Shown: piece by piece, positions 31,712-41,058 of the stretch
How the letters are laid out: every line of letters begins with the position of its first letter
How positions within the stretch are numbered: position 1 is the stretch's first letter
NCBI RefSeq assembly: GCF_029277985.1
Contig: NZ_CP119546.1
Span: forward strand, 1,984,001-2,048,000
Direction: 5' to 3'
Length of the DNA stretch: 64,000 nucleotides
From: Providencia stuartii
Lineage (GTDB): Bacteria; Pseudomonadota; Gammaproteobacteria; Enterobacterales; Enterobacteriaceae
Translations under genes and position numbers: made by a program
The notes under the pieces: model-generated
Told to the model about the DNA's origin: nothing
The model's database searches: none
Seen by the model: only the letters and a program-made list of their open reading frames with translations

Positions 31712-32248
31712 GTGAATATGATGAAAAAAGCTCTCTCTTCAATTGCTCTGCTATTTGTACTTCCTTGTATATTTAGTGTCAGTGTTGCTGATACTAATAA
31801 CAAAATACAAAAAATTGAAAAACTTCCTCAACCATACTCCGAGAGTGACTTATATGGCTATTGGTTTGATGCTTATAACACTCCAGAAATAAAAATTCTT
31901 AAACTTATGATACTAGCTCCAGATGGAGTTGCGATAGACTCATTATTGATTCAAGCAGGGAATGATGTCGAAGAGGTAAAGCAGGAATCTAGATGGCGTT
32001 TTGACCCAAAATCCAGTGTGCTAACGCAAGAAGTCACCAGCATGACTTATACAATCAATGGGAAAGTAGAACCAAAAGATCTTGGTAAGATAGAACCGGT
32101 AAAAGTTTCAGTTGTTATTCAGAAGAGTGGTGATGATATTTATATGGGTACCGTTTCTAGTGATGGAACGTTAGAAATTTACCAAAAAATAACGAAAGCA
32201 ATGAAAGATGAAATTCATAAAAAAGCACATGGAAATGTATACGAATAA
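31712..32248 (+). CDS. Hypothetical exported protein
   Basis: 178 residues with a signal peptide (about 1-27, cleavage after SVSVA). The mature domain contains SESDLYGYWFDA and long beta-prone segments ending in a lysine-rich tail. The pattern (a short 'YGYW' entry, then 'SRWRFDPKSSVLTQE') resembles lipocalin-like or META-type stress proteins of the envelope, but that is only an impression. No neighbour indicates a function. Confidence 0.65.
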   Translation: MNMMKKALSSIALLFVLPCIFSVSVADTNNKIQKIEKLPQPYSESDLYGYWFDAYNTPEIKILKLMILAPDGVAIDSLLIQAGNDVEEVKQESRWRFDPKSSVLTQEVTSMTYTINGKVEPKDLGKIEPVKVSVVIQKSGDDIYMGTVSSDGTLEIYQKITKAMKDEIHKKAHGNVYE

Positions 32249-32472
32249 AATTCAATATCACTTTGATATCTTTCCCAATAATCTGACCGCACCGTTGATT
32301 GAGGGAAGTTCGAATTTTGAGGCGTGTAGCTTTAAGTAATTTTATTCAGACTCTGTTATCGAACGCTTCAATGCCGACAAACGTAATAATCAAAAATTGC
32401 TGACTAAGGCAAGCTGTTCTGGGTGGATAAAACCCAATATTCTCTTGTTTACACTTTTGCAAATGCACTTCG

Positions 32473-32640
32473 CTATTCCTTTAACCTTGGGTCATTATCT
32501 TTTGTCCACACGCGCCCACACATGTCACATGACCAGTTATTTTTATTTTTGCGTATTCCATAAAAATGACAGAAAGGGCATGTTTTAGGAGTGTATGGGG
32601 TCGGTCTCTTTTTGATCGCTTCTTTCATTTGCTTATCCAT
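32473..32640 (-). CDS. Small zinc-ribbon protein
   Basis: A 55-residue frame (ATG at 32640, TAG at 32473-32475) encodes a lysine-rich N-terminus, then CPFC at 21-24 and CDMC at 38-41, the four cysteines of a zinc ribbon, with an acidic DNDPRLKE tail. This spacing is unlikely by chance in AT-rich DNA. The Shine-Dalgarno is poor. Related mini zinc ribbons occur in prophage and accessory regions; the function is unknown. Confidence 0.55.
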   Translation of the reverse strand: MDKQMKEAIKKRPTPYTPKTCPFCHFYGIRKNKNNWSCDMCGRVWTKDNDPRLKE

Positions 32641-32786
32641 TATGCTGCTATTTGAATATAAGTTATTTTAACGTAATTTAATGGCTAGCATGGGATTTCA
32701 TCAAGGAAATCTGTCGGTATTATTATCACTAGACGCATGCAAACTAGCGCTGTTGGTATCATTTATATGTCTCCTGTTGTTAGCAC

Positions 32787-32815
32787 CTTGAAAAATTTAT
32801 AGCTTATCCCCATAG
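32787..32815 (+). promoter_or_regulatory. Sigma-32 heat-shock promoter for the Hsp20 gene
   Basis: CTTGAAA (32787-32793) and CCCCATAG (32808-32815) are 14 bases apart, nearly the full RpoH consensus CTTGAAA/CCCCATnT. The start point would be ~32822, giving a ~165-base leader before the gene. Confidence 0.85.
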
Positions 32816-32985
32816 TTGATTATACGTAGCGTTGGGTGATAATTGATTAGTTGATTGATAATCAAGGGGGTTAAAAGGAAATATAAAAATTATGTTTTGG
32901 GGACTTGAAAAACGATTATGAGTTCCTATTTATATCATGGGTAGGTAAGAGACCCTTAAGTTTAATTAATATTGGAGGAGGAATT

Positions 32986-33450
32986 ATGGCTAACATTAGA
33001 CCTTTTTCATTATTTCCAACACTTTCTGATAATATACTTTCCAATCGATTTGACCAAATAGACCGTTTATTTAGTCAACTGACAGGAAGTAAGCCTATTT
33101 CATCGCCTATACAAACTTATAACCTCAAACAGGTTGATGATAACCGCTATGAGCTGACGGTGAGTGTTCCTGGATATCAAGAAAGTGATTTAACGGTTTC
33201 ATTAAAAGGTGGTCGCTTATTGGTAGAAGGGAAAAAAGAAGAAAAAATTCAGGAAGATAACGAAAAGTGGATCCATCGAGGTATATCTCAAGGACAATTT
33301 ACCTTACAGTTTGACCTCGGTAAGAATGTCCAAATAGAGAAAGCGGACCTATCCAGTGGGCTGCTCACAATTAATATTGAATATGAATTGCCAGAGGAGG
33401 AAAAACCACAAATGATAGCGATAGAGAATAAAGATAAGCAATCATCATAA
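32986..33450 (+). CDS. Small heat-shock protein, Hsp20 family
   Basis: 154 residues from ATG 32986, set by GGAGGAGG just upstream; an in-frame ATG at 32905 lies in the leader. The N-terminal FSLFPTLSDN... is followed by an alpha-crystallin domain (about 38-135) with SVPGYQESDLTVSL, and the C-terminus is charged. Family members hold unfolding proteins and form oligomers with partners; the closest known E. coli relatives are IbpA/IbpB, but this one is longer, and no pair lies beside it. The sigma-32 promoter supports heat induction. Confidence 0.88.
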   Translation: MANIRPFSLFPTLSDNILSNRFDQIDRLFSQLTGSKPISSPIQTYNLKQVDDNRYELTVSVPGYQESDLTVSLKGGRLLVEGKKEEKIQEDNEKWIHRGISQGQFTLQFDLGKNVQIEKADLSSGLLTINIEYELPEEEKPQMIAIENKDKQSS

Positions 33451-33470
33451 TAGGTTACATCAATATATTA

Positions 33471-33497
33471 GGCTGCACATATTGTGCAGCCTTTTTT
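33471..33497 (+). terminator. Terminator after the Hsp20 gene
   Basis: GGCTGCACA and TGTGCAGCC form a perfect 9-base stem with a 3-base loop, then six Ts. Confidence 0.95.
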
Positions 33498-33694
33498 ATT
33501 CTTAGTTGGCGTCAATTATTGATGACTTAAACAGAAATGCATTCCCTTTGCAAGAGGAGATAATATAATCTTTATTTATATAATCAAAATAATCGTTTTT
33601 TATAAATAATCATGTCATAATCTTTTTGAATTAAAATTAGTTGTTAATGTCTAATTTTGATTGCATACCGTAAAGATAAAATACAGAGAAACAT

Positions 33695-34618
33695 ATGTAC
33701 GCTAAAAATCTATTCTCCCTAAAACTGCTCCATCCTAAATATATTATAACATGGTTGGGAATCATCCTATTGTTTTTATTAGTTCAATTACCTTACAAAT
33801 GGCTTTTGTGGCTTGGTGCATTTCTGGGGGAAAACTCGAAGTATTTTATTAAAAGAAGAGTTTCAATTATAAAAAGAAACTTAGAGCTATGTTTTCCAAA
33901 TAAAAATAGTAAAGAAATAAATGATCTCGTTCATGAAAACTTACGATCTTTAGGTATTGCATTATTTGAAACGGGAATTGCATGGTTTTGGAGTGATAAA
34001 AGAGTTAAAAAATTATTTCAGGTAAAAGGAATTGATAACTACCAAGAAGCCATTGCGAAAAATAAAGGTGTCATTATAGTTGGCGTTCACTTTATGTCGC
34101 TGGAGCTGGGGGGGCGGATAATGGGTCTCTGTTTTCCTGTGAACGCTATGTATCGGCCGCATAACAATAAAGCGATGGAATATATTCAAACTAAAGGTCG
34201 ATGCAGATCAGGCAAAGGGATGATTGATCGTAAGAATTTAAAATTTATGGTCCAAGAATTGAAAAGTGGGAAAGCAATATGGTTCGCACCCGATCAAGAT
34301 TTTGGTAAAAAAGGAACGGTATTCGTCCCCTTTTTCTCAGTTCAAAATACCTCAACCTCAAAAGGCACATCAACACTTGCGCAACTGTCTCATTCTCCAA
34401 CACTTACGGTAACACTGCTACGGAATAAAAATGGTGTGAATTATGATTTAGTGTTAGGTAAGGAACTGATTGATTATCCAACTAATGACACATTACGTGA
34501 TGCGGCAACGATTAACTCTGTATTAGAAAAAGAAATCATGAAAGCGCCAGAACAGTATTTATGGGCACATAGACGGTTTAAAACAAGGCCAGATGGGGAG
34601 CCTTCTCTTTATATTTAA
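33695..34618 (+). CDS. LpxL/LpxP-family Kdo2-lipid A acyltransferase
   Basis: 307 residues, the family length. One N-terminal transmembrane segment (about 18-38). The acyltransferase motif appears as HFMSLELGG (HX4E, about residue 133). NAMYRPHNN, KGRCRSGKGMIDR, IWFAPDQDFGKKGTVFVPFF and the C-terminal PEQYLWAHRRFKTRP are typical. It adds a secondary acyl chain (lauroyl for LpxL, palmitoleoyl for the cold-induced LpxP) to lipid A at the inner membrane. I cannot tell which donor it uses. The low GC and accessory setting suggest an additional paralogue. Confidence 0.85.
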   Translation: MYAKNLFSLKLLHPKYIITWLGIILLFLLVQLPYKWLLWLGAFLGENSKYFIKRRVSIIKRNLELCFPNKNSKEINDLVHENLRSLGIALFETGIAWFWSDKRVKKLFQVKGIDNYQEAIAKNKGVIIVGVHFMSLELGGRIMGLCFPVNAMYRPHNNKAMEYIQTKGRCRSGKGMIDRKNLKFMVQELKSGKAIWFAPDQDFGKKGTVFVPFFSVQNTSTSKGTSTLAQLSHSPTLTVTLLRNKNGVNYDLVLGKELIDYPTNDTLRDAATINSVLEKEIMKAPEQYLWAHRRFKTRPDGEPSLYI

Positions 34619-34870
34619 AAGAGAGCATGATGATCTAAGGCGGATATCCACCTTTGACAGTGATGATTATGGTTAAGTTGTCTAGGCAGAGTTTGAAGGT
34701 GTTTTTATGGACAATGATGAATAATCATTAATTTTATTAATGGACGTTATTTGTATGTTGGAAAATTCGTTTTGGTCATTAATTTAATCAATAAAAATCT
34801 AGCTAGTTTAATTGAAGTTTTGAGCATCTAGTCAGATGGTTACAAAGATTTCTTTATGAATAATGATGAT
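34619..34870. other. Non-coding gap
   Basis: About 250 bases between the acyltransferase stop and the terminator of the minus-strand peptide gene. No frame or structure stands out. Confidence 0.4.
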
Positions 34871-34893
34871 AAAACCCTCATGTCGAGGGTTTT
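34871..34893 (-). terminator. Terminator of the 59-residue secreted peptide gene
   Basis: AAAACCCTC and GAGGGTTTT pair perfectly around five bases, 26 bases beyond the stop codon on the minus strand. The run of four Ts ends the stem. Confidence 0.75.
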
Positions 34894-34918
34894 AATATTA
34901 AGTTAAGATAGTAATGCG

Positions 34919-35098
34919 TTATGGTCCTTCACCACCGGAATCAATACCACCTATTCCTGGCGTATAGTTGATACAAATTGCTTCGCCAGTGAGAGGGTCA
35001 ATACTTGGATTTGGCGGACACCATGTTACCGTTTCAGTGGCATAAGCTGCGAAAGCTGATGAACAAAGAATAGTAAGTATAAGCAAGAAACTTTTCAT
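34919..35098 (-). CDS. Small secreted peptide of 59 residues
   Basis: ATG at 35098 is preceded by GAGGAGA at a good distance. The signal peptide ends in SAFAAYA (about residue 20). The mature peptide of ~39 residues contains two cysteines (in TWCPPNPS and AICINY), is proline- and glycine-rich, and ends GGIDSGGEGP. Its own terminator follows. The combination of ribosome site, signal peptide and terminator is strong evidence that it is real. I recognise no family; the tail and two cysteines are compatible with a small envelope peptide or a bacteriocin-like precursor, but nothing further supports that. Confidence 0.72.
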   Translation of the reverse strand: MKSFLLILTILCSSAFAAYATETVTWCPPNPSIDPLTGEAICINYTPGIGGIDSGGEGP

Positions 35099-35736
35099 GA
35101 TAGTCTCCTCTGTTTGTGGGGGGTATGTAAATTTTATTATTAATAATATGCAGAGGATAAATCAGCTATTATTTATTGTGATGAACATCAATTAAATTTA
35201 GTTTTATTTAATTGATTGATTTTAAATGGCAATTAAAAGCCAATCGATAATTAGAATGAATTTTAAGGCGACATGAATATAAAACAAATGGCAGGTTTTA
35301 TTTGAAATTAAAAGTGAGAATAAGATCTTTTTTAATAATAAGATAGTTGAAATAAAAAGAGGTATATAGCTTTAGGCTAAAGGCTTATTCTTCTGAGAGG
35401 CTATCTTGATAGGTGAATTCACTTAAAAAATTTCATGTGGCCTTAATAACCAACGGTATGATATGTGACAACAATTGGATTTAACATGATGACTCATATG
35501 TATTAAGGTTAATAAATTCTATTTTTATCAGAGGATTAAAATAGTCAAGCTTATAGCATTGAATACAAAAAGCAGTGCTATTGTTATATGCCCATAAAAT
35601 CCTATTTGTTGGCTTTTGTTCGCGTTTTTTACCTATAATTAATTTTTTCATGGCTTTTTTGAAGAATAGACTTGAAAAGAATGTGTAATGACAAAATATG
35701 TATTGAACAATGTTTTTAAATAGATGGAAATTAAAT
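35099..35736. other. AT-rich gap
   Basis: About 640 bases. The only local structure is AGCTTTAG-G-CTAAAGGCT near 35368-35386, with too small a loop to be a good hairpin. No frame longer than 30 codons has a ribosome site. Confidence 0.4.
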
Positions 35737-36126
35737 ATGAATAATATGAATTTTGTTCAACAGGCTCTTACAAGCGTACTTGGCAAAGAAATTGGCTCAG
35801 TTGCGGTTATTGAACAATATTTTTCACCGAATTACATCCAAATTGTTGATGGTAAGCAAATAGATTATGATGAATTTGTTGCTCATCTCAAAGTACTAAA
35901 AGAAGCCACCAATAGTATTACTATCACGATCAAATCTATTGCTGAAGGGCAGAACTGTGTTCATACTCAGCATATTGCACATGCAGAGAAAAAAAATGGA
36001 GAGGTGAGTGAATTTGAAGTGTTCGCTTGTTTCCATTTATCAGACGGGAAAATTATTCGTTGTGAAGAACTCACGAGAATGATTTCTGGCGCAAAAAGCG
36101 ATGGTGATCTTGGTTCAAGAGTATAG
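35737..36126 (+). CDS. NTF2-like / SnoaL-fold protein
   Basis: 129 residues from ATG 35737; the longer frame to 35710 has no support, and Met at 35746 is an alternative. The pattern IEQYFSPNYIQIVDG...ITIKSIAEGQNCVHTQHIAHAEK...FEVFACFHLSDGKIIRCEELTRMISG is the cone-shaped alpha-plus-beta fold of SnoaL and nuclear transport factor 2 proteins, many of which are small-molecule-binding or ester-cyclising enzymes. Substrate unknown. It lies convergent with the MBL-fold gene. Confidence 0.72.
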   Translation: MNNMNFVQQALTSVLGKEIGSVAVIEQYFSPNYIQIVDGKQIDYDEFVAHLKVLKEATNSITITIKSIAEGQNCVHTQHIAHAEKKNGEVSEFEVFACFHLSDGKIIRCEELTRMISGAKSDGDLGSRV

Positions 36127-36195
36127 TTATTATTGAGGAATACAACAAAATTATCGAGTGATGGTGAAGAGTAGGCACCATCACTCTGCGGGTGA

Positions 36196-37038
36196 TTATG
36201 AAGGATAGTTTAATACTAACCCGACACCAACCTCTTGAATTTTAGTATATTTTGAAAGATGAATTTTAGCTGCTAAATCAGTGCAATGACAAGGATGTAT
36301 CTGTTTAGCATCAAGTTGGCTAAAATAGTCACCAGTTTGGTTTAAGACTTCATCAGAAGCTTGTTGTAAATGGAACCCACCGATAACAGTGACTATTTTA
36401 TCCATTTTGGTAACTTTTTTCGCATATTCAACGATATTACAAATACCTGCATGCGAGCAGCCTGTAATAACGATTAGGCCTTCAGACGTTTTAATCGCTA
36501 ATGCACTGTCATCCCATACATAATCATCAATAGGCTGATTGTTATTATCAACTGTCGTACCAATAGGTTCTTTTCCTTCAAAAGTATTAGTTCTGGGAAT
36601 TTGTCCTAAGAATATAACATTATCAGTCAGATAAAATGGCTTAACGGTTTCATGGTTTTCAAAATAAGCCGTTAATACAGCTTTAGGAATATTAGCGCCG
36701 ATAACTTTATCACCAAAACGTTTGGGAAGAAGGGCATCTGGATGATAGATCAGACGTATTTTTTTGGGGAAAAGGCTGTTACGACGGTCATAGTGTTGTA
36801 TTAAATGATTTAGCCCCCAAGTATGGTCATTATGTCCATGTGATAAGGCTAAGTCAGTGATATTTGCTAGGTCTATGCCCATTGTGTGTGCATTATCGAT
36901 AAATATGTCTGAATAGCCAGTATCAAAAAGAATTTGATGTCCATCAGCATCAATATGATAGCAAACTCCGGGTTCACCACAAAAATAGCTATCAATAAGG
37001 GTATTATTATCAACAAGAACGGATATTTTTATTGTCAT
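36196..37038 (-). CDS. MBL-fold metallohydrolase
   Basis: 280 residues. The metal motif HxHxDH appears as SHGHNDHTWGL (about 66-76), and further ligands appear in GCSHAGICNI (about 194), near the MptE-type members (7,8-dihydropterin phosphate synthase-like). LFDTGYS and IGGFHLQQ complete the fold. There is no signal peptide. The substrate is unknown. The annotation often given to this group, dihydropterin-related, is an extrapolation. Confidence 0.82.
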   Translation of the reverse strand: MTIKISVLVDNNTLIDSYFCGEPGVCYHIDADGHQILFDTGYSDIFIDNAHTMGIDLANITDLALSHGHNDHTWGLNHLIQHYDRRNSLFPKKIRLIYHPDALLPKRFGDKVIGANIPKAVLTAYFENHETVKPFYLTDNVIFLGQIPRTNTFEGKEPIGTTVDNNNQPIDDYVWDDSALAIKTSEGLIVITGCSHAGICNIVEYAKKVTKMDKIVTVIGGFHLQQASDEVLNQTGDYFSQLDAKQIHPCHCTDLAAKIHLSKYTKIQEVGVGLVLNYPS

Positions 37039-37198
37039 GTTAACTCATTATATATTTGGTTAATCTCTTATTAGCAACATCGTTATATCAGAATAAAGCC
37101 AAAAAATAACTTATTAAAAATGCTTTCTATGTGCAAGAAAATTACGAAGGTAGTGACTAATAAGCCACTACCCAGTTAAAAAATTAAATATTTTGAGT

Positions 37199-38833
37199 TC
37201 AAGTATTCTGTGTTTCTAATGTGTTAGAAGTCGCATCAAGGTGAAATATATCCATAATTTCTTTTAGTAATTCAGATTGTTTTTTTAAAGATTGTAGAGA
37301 ACTCTGTAATTCCTTAGTCATTGTTGCATTAGCTTGGGTTGTATTGTCCAGCTCATTAATGGCAAGATGAATTTGTCCAACGCCGTGGGTTTGTTCAGTG
37401 GATGCATGAGAAATACTTTGGATCATATCATTAATATTGGATGTACTTTTCGCAATGGAAACAATATTGTCATTAGCATCCGCGGCAAGTTGAAAGCAAT
37501 GATGAATTTTCTCATTCGAATTATCGATCAGCGTTTTAATCTCTTTAGAAGCTTGGTTACAGCTCATGGAAAGCTCGCGCACTTCATTAGCGACGACGGC
37601 AAAGCCTTTACCATGCTCACCTACACGCGCGGCTTCTACAGCGGCATTTAAAGCCAGCAAGTTAGTTTGAAAGGCAATATTATCAATTGTAGAGGTAATT
37701 TTGCTAATTTCTTTCGAAAAATCGACGATATCATCCATATTTTCAACTACATCAGAAATAAGCTCATTGCTTTTGTCAATCGTTATGCTGGTTTTCTCCA
37801 TTAATTGGCATGATTCATGAGTATGGGCGCTATTAAGTTTAAAAGAGGAATCGAGTTCTTCTATACTTGCCGCAGTTTCAACTATTGCAGCTGCTTGCTG
37901 ATCTGCTCTAATAGAAAGATCTTGATTCATTTGTGTAATTTCATTTAGTTCGTTTTTTATACTATGCGCGTTTGAATGGATATTCTTGACAATATCGATC
38001 AGTTTTTTTTGCATGTTAGAAACATGTGATTTAAGTAACTTTATTTCAGCAAGGCCAGTGTGATCAAAATTGTGGTAAAGAATGCCTTGGCTGACTTTTT
38101 CGATGCCGTCAATGACTTGGTTTAGAGGACGAATAAATAGATATTGAAGAATGAAGCGAATTAATAATGTGACTAGCGTTAGAATCACAATGACCGTAAT
38201 GATACCTATAATGCTTTTTCGGTATAGCTGTTCACTCGCAACGGATATTTCATGATAGCTTTGATTGAGATTTTGGTGATAATAATTGAGGTTTTGTTCA
38301 AATGCATCTTGAAACTTTTGTGTCGGTTGATTCAAAAAATCATACGTTTTGCCTTGTACTAAAAAACTGGACAACTCTATTAGCGCGGTTCTTAGTTCAG
38401 TATAACTTTTATCTAACTCATTAAATATTAACTCATTTTTATTTTGTGATAAGCTGGCGAATTCTAGCCATTGCTGTTCTGTATCCTCTATTTTTTCATG
38501 AAATTGTTTGACTAAACTATCAACGTCAGTATTTGCTGTTTGCATTTTATTAATAACTAATAAATGTCTTGAACTTGCTCTATTTATAGTATTTCTCGCT
38601 TGTAAAAGAGATTGCCATGTCTTATTTAACGCGGATTGCTCTTGATAAATGTTGTCCAGTTTATCGACGGTTATTTGGTAGTTTTTTAGATAGCTAAAAA
38701 ATAACCAACAAGAAGAAAGCAATAATACAATCAGTAATCCTGATAACAGCCAAATGAGTGTAGTTGTTTTAAGACCTGAAAACGAAAATCGGAAATTAGG
38801 TAATTTAGTTTTTTTTGCAATAGCAGACATCAT
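37199..38833 (-). CDS. Methyl-accepting chemotaxis protein
   Basis: 544 residues. Transmembrane segments at about 28-50 and 208-232 bracket a periplasmic four-helix ligand domain of Tar/Tsr type. HAMP follows (about 233-285), then the signalling coiled coil with the conserved tip [39 protein letters not shown] (about 383-422, given in two parts: [20 protein letters not shown] and [19 protein letters not shown]). There is no NWETF pentapeptide at the C-terminus, so it does not bind CheR/CheB the way Tar does. Ligand unknown. Confidence 0.92.
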   Translation of the reverse strand: MMSAIAKKTKLPNFRFSFSGLKTTTLIWLLSGLLIVLLLSSCWLFFSYLKNYQITVDKLDNIYQEQSALNKTWQSLLQARNTINRASSRHLLVINKMQTANTDVDSLVKQFHEKIEDTEQQWLEFASLSQNKNELIFNELDKSYTELRTALIELSSFLVQGKTYDFLNQPTQKFQDAFEQNLNYYHQNLNQSYHEISVASEQLYRKSIIGIITVIVILTLVTLLIRFILQYLFIRPLNQVIDGIEKVSQGILYHNFDHTGLAEIKLLKSHVSNMQKKLIDIVKNIHSNAHSIKNELNEITQMNQDLSIRADQQAAAIVETAASIEELDSSFKLNSAHTHESCQLMEKTSITIDKSNELISDVVENMDDIVDFSKEISKITSTIDNIAFQTNLLALNAAVEAARVGEHGKGFAVVANEVRELSMSCNQASKEIKTLIDNSNEKIHHCFQLAADANDNIVSIAKSTSNINDMIQSISHASTEQTHGVGQIHLAINELDNTTQANATMTKELQSSLQSLKKQSELLKEIMDIFHLDATSNTLETQNT

Positions 38834-38860
38834 TGATTATTTCCTTACATACTGTCGATA

Positions 38861-38876
38861 ACATGCTTGAGCATGT
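38861..38876. promoter_or_regulatory. 16-base palindrome upstream of the chemoreceptor gene
   Basis: ACATGCT-TG-AGCATGT is a perfect palindrome 28 bases before the chemoreceptor start, the right place for an operator. The regulator is not recognised. The rest of the 374-base gap (38834-39207) shows no reading frame. Confidence 0.4.
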
Positions 38877-39207
38877 ACAAATAAACTACTTGATAGATAT
38901 AAAGTGATGACCAAATAGATATAAACAATCTGGCAATACCTTATGGCAGTCGTACAGAAGTCAGGCGTAGGCACTAATCAAAGATATCGGCAAAAACAGT
39001 GTATACTTTATATTCAAAAGGAAAATAATTTAAATATATACAGAAGCTAACTTAATGTTATTAAAAATAACTTATTGTTTTAAAATTGTATTGCCCCATG
39101 TTCCTCAGGTAAACTTAACGTGACTCGATGCGGTATAAAATCGCTGAGTATTTTTGCTTGTTCAGCGATAATGACGTTCAATAATTGAATAACATGAAGA
39201 GGTCATA

Positions 39208-39546
39208 ATGTTTTCATTATTTATAAAGTGCTCGTTAGGTGCGCTTGCAGTTTTAATTATTGCTTTATTATCAAAAAGTAAGCTGTTTTATATTGCTGGT
39301 TTGGTTCCTTTATTTCCAACTTTTGCATTAATTGCACACATCATAGTGATTCAAGAGCAGGGAGCGTTAGCTTTACGTAAAACCGCACTATTTGGCTTGT
39401 GGTCATTAATCCCTTATATGTTGTATTTATTAACAGTTTATTTGTTAGCGATGAAGACTTCAGCGTGGGTTTGCTTAGGCGTTGCAACCCTCAATTGGAT
39501 TTTAGCCGCAGCCATATTGATCTATCTTTGGCAAATATATCAATAA
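39208..39546 (+). CDS. glpM: GlpM family inner-membrane protein
   Basis: 112 residues, four hydrophobic segments. The block FYIAGLVPLFPTFALIAHII matches GlpM. ATG 39208 is preceded by AAGAGGT. The protein is linked to glycerol-3-phosphate or alginate phenotypes in other bacteria without a defined mechanism. Isolated gene here. Confidence 0.9.
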   Translation: MFSLFIKCSLGALAVLIIALLSKSKLFYIAGLVPLFPTFALIAHIIVIQEQGALALRKTALFGLWSLIPYMLYLLTVYLLAMKTSAWVCLGVATLNWILAAAILIYLWQIYQ

Positions 39547-39696
39547 CTTTGCAAGCAATATAAGTTAATCTCTTATACAATAAGCAACAAAAGCAGATGA
39601 TATAGGATTAAATTATTTTTTTAAGGTGATTATTTTTCTGTCGCAATTTGTTACAATTTACTATAATAAATCAGTTTACATTTCATAAAAATCACT

Positions 39697-40137
39697 GTGA
39701 GAAATATGTTATTAAGAAGCCTAGTGCTATTGCTTATTGTGGGTGGTGCCTATATTGCCGGTATTATGACTGATATCGCTCAGGTATCAGAATTCGACAC
39801 TAAGAAAAAAATTGAAAATTCAGTGGAAGATTTTCTTGCTTATCCAACTGCGGCCCAATATAGAAACGTTAATTATCATATGCTGAACAAAACGGCAGAT
39901 GGTGAAGAGACGGGGTATTATTGTGGGGAAGTCTTCGGGTTTAAGAATGAACTCCCTTACGGTTTCAAGCGCTTTATTGTTAGGTATCATAAAAATGCGG
40001 TAGGCAAAACGATGGTATCTATTCCCTTTGTTGAAGAAATAGATGACATTATTCCAAAAGAACAGTTTGAATTAGTGTGGGCGAGATATTGTCAAGATAA
40101 CAATCAGGCTGATCTAACAGAAAATCAACCTGAATAA
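39697..40137 (+). CDS. Hypothetical membrane-anchored protein
   Basis: 146 residues from GTG 39697, or 143 from ATG 39706. An N-terminal hydrophobic segment (about 5-25) anchors a soluble domain with YYCGEVFGFKNELPYGFKRFIVRY in the middle and two cysteines. It looks like a periplasmic or membrane-tethered small protein. Family unrecognised. Short gap to the next gene, which is convergent. Confidence 0.65.
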   Translation: MRNMLLRSLVLLLIVGGAYIAGIMTDIAQVSEFDTKKKIENSVEDFLAYPTAAQYRNVNYHMLNKTADGEETGYYCGEVFGFKNELPYGFKRFIVRYHKNAVGKTMVSIPFVEEIDDIIPKEQFELVWARYCQDNNQADLTENQPE

Positions 40138-40144
40138 TTTCAAA

Positions 40145-40927
40145 TTAGGCGACTTTAATGGCGAGTGTTGCTAAGAAAGTCGGTAGATAATTATCGATGA
40201 CAAATCGTGGATTAGGTTGCCAGTCTTCTAAAAAACCTGCGATATTAAAACCAGCATTTATTTGCCCACCAATTAGATCAGTTAATGAATGACCAAAGAC
40301 AAAAGCTTCCTCATTGTGTTGTTTCAAGCTAATTTGCTCTTCCGTAAGTACTTCTATTTCAGAAAAAGGCAGTTTATAAATAGGTTTAATCAATTGTTGT
40401 TCACGTAGCTGTGGATCACGATCACCAATAAACACAACAGGATTAAAAAAACTGGATAGCAATCTTCCCTGTGGTTTTAAGACTCGCTGACACTCTTGCC
40501 ATACAGGATTGACATCTGGAATATAGAGATTTGAGATAGGGTGAAAAATAAGGTCAAAACTATTATCCGTAAATAGATGTAGGTCACGCATATCTCCTTG
40601 GACAGTTTCTAATTTTAGGTTATCTCTAATCGCAACTTGCCTATCTTGCTCTAATTGTTTGTCGGAAAGATCAAATACGGTCACATCCGCGCCAGCAGCG
40701 GCTAAAATAGGCGCTTGTTGCCCCCCAGCAGAAGCGAGACACAGGATCCGTTTACCTTTAATATCACCTAACCATGCTTTAGGTAGGGGAGAAGGGGTTA
40801 AATGAATTTGCCAATCGCCTTGTTTTGCTTTGGCTACCGTTTGTGAGTCAACAGGAATAGACCAAGGCTGCTGTTGCTGCGCTTGTTTATCCCACGCTTT
40901 TCGGTTAGAAGTTAAAAAATCAGTCAT
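40145..40927 (-). CDS. Class I SAM-dependent methyltransferase
   Basis: 260 residues from ATG 40927, chosen because GGAG lies nine bases upstream; the longer frame to 40951 lacks support. The Rossmann SAM-binding loop appears as ILCLASAGGQQAPILA (about 64-79), followed by acidic VFDLSDKQL (post II), then GDMRDL and SFDLIFHPISNLYI (post III/IV), and VLKPQGRLLSSF. The substrate is not evident. Confidence 0.85.
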   Translation of the reverse strand: MTDFLTSNRKAWDKQAQQQQPWSIPVDSQTVAKAKQGDWQIHLTPSPLPKAWLGDIKGKRILCLASAGGQQAPILAAAGADVTVFDLSDKQLEQDRQVAIRDNLKLETVQGDMRDLHLFTDNSFDLIFHPISNLYIPDVNPVWQECQRVLKPQGRLLSSFFNPVVFIGDRDPQLREQQLIKPIYKLPFSEIEVLTEEQISLKQHNEEAFVFGHSLTDLIGGQINAGFNIAGFLEDWQPNPRFVIDNYLPTFLATLAIKVA

Positions 40928-41058
40928 AAAAGAGTACTCCATAATACACATTTTTCTAATGTAACCGATAATGGCGGAAATAAAAACAAAAAATGTACTT
41001 TCTAGTACATAAAATAACGCAAAAAGATCAGCATGGCCTATTTATAAGTATCGAGCCA

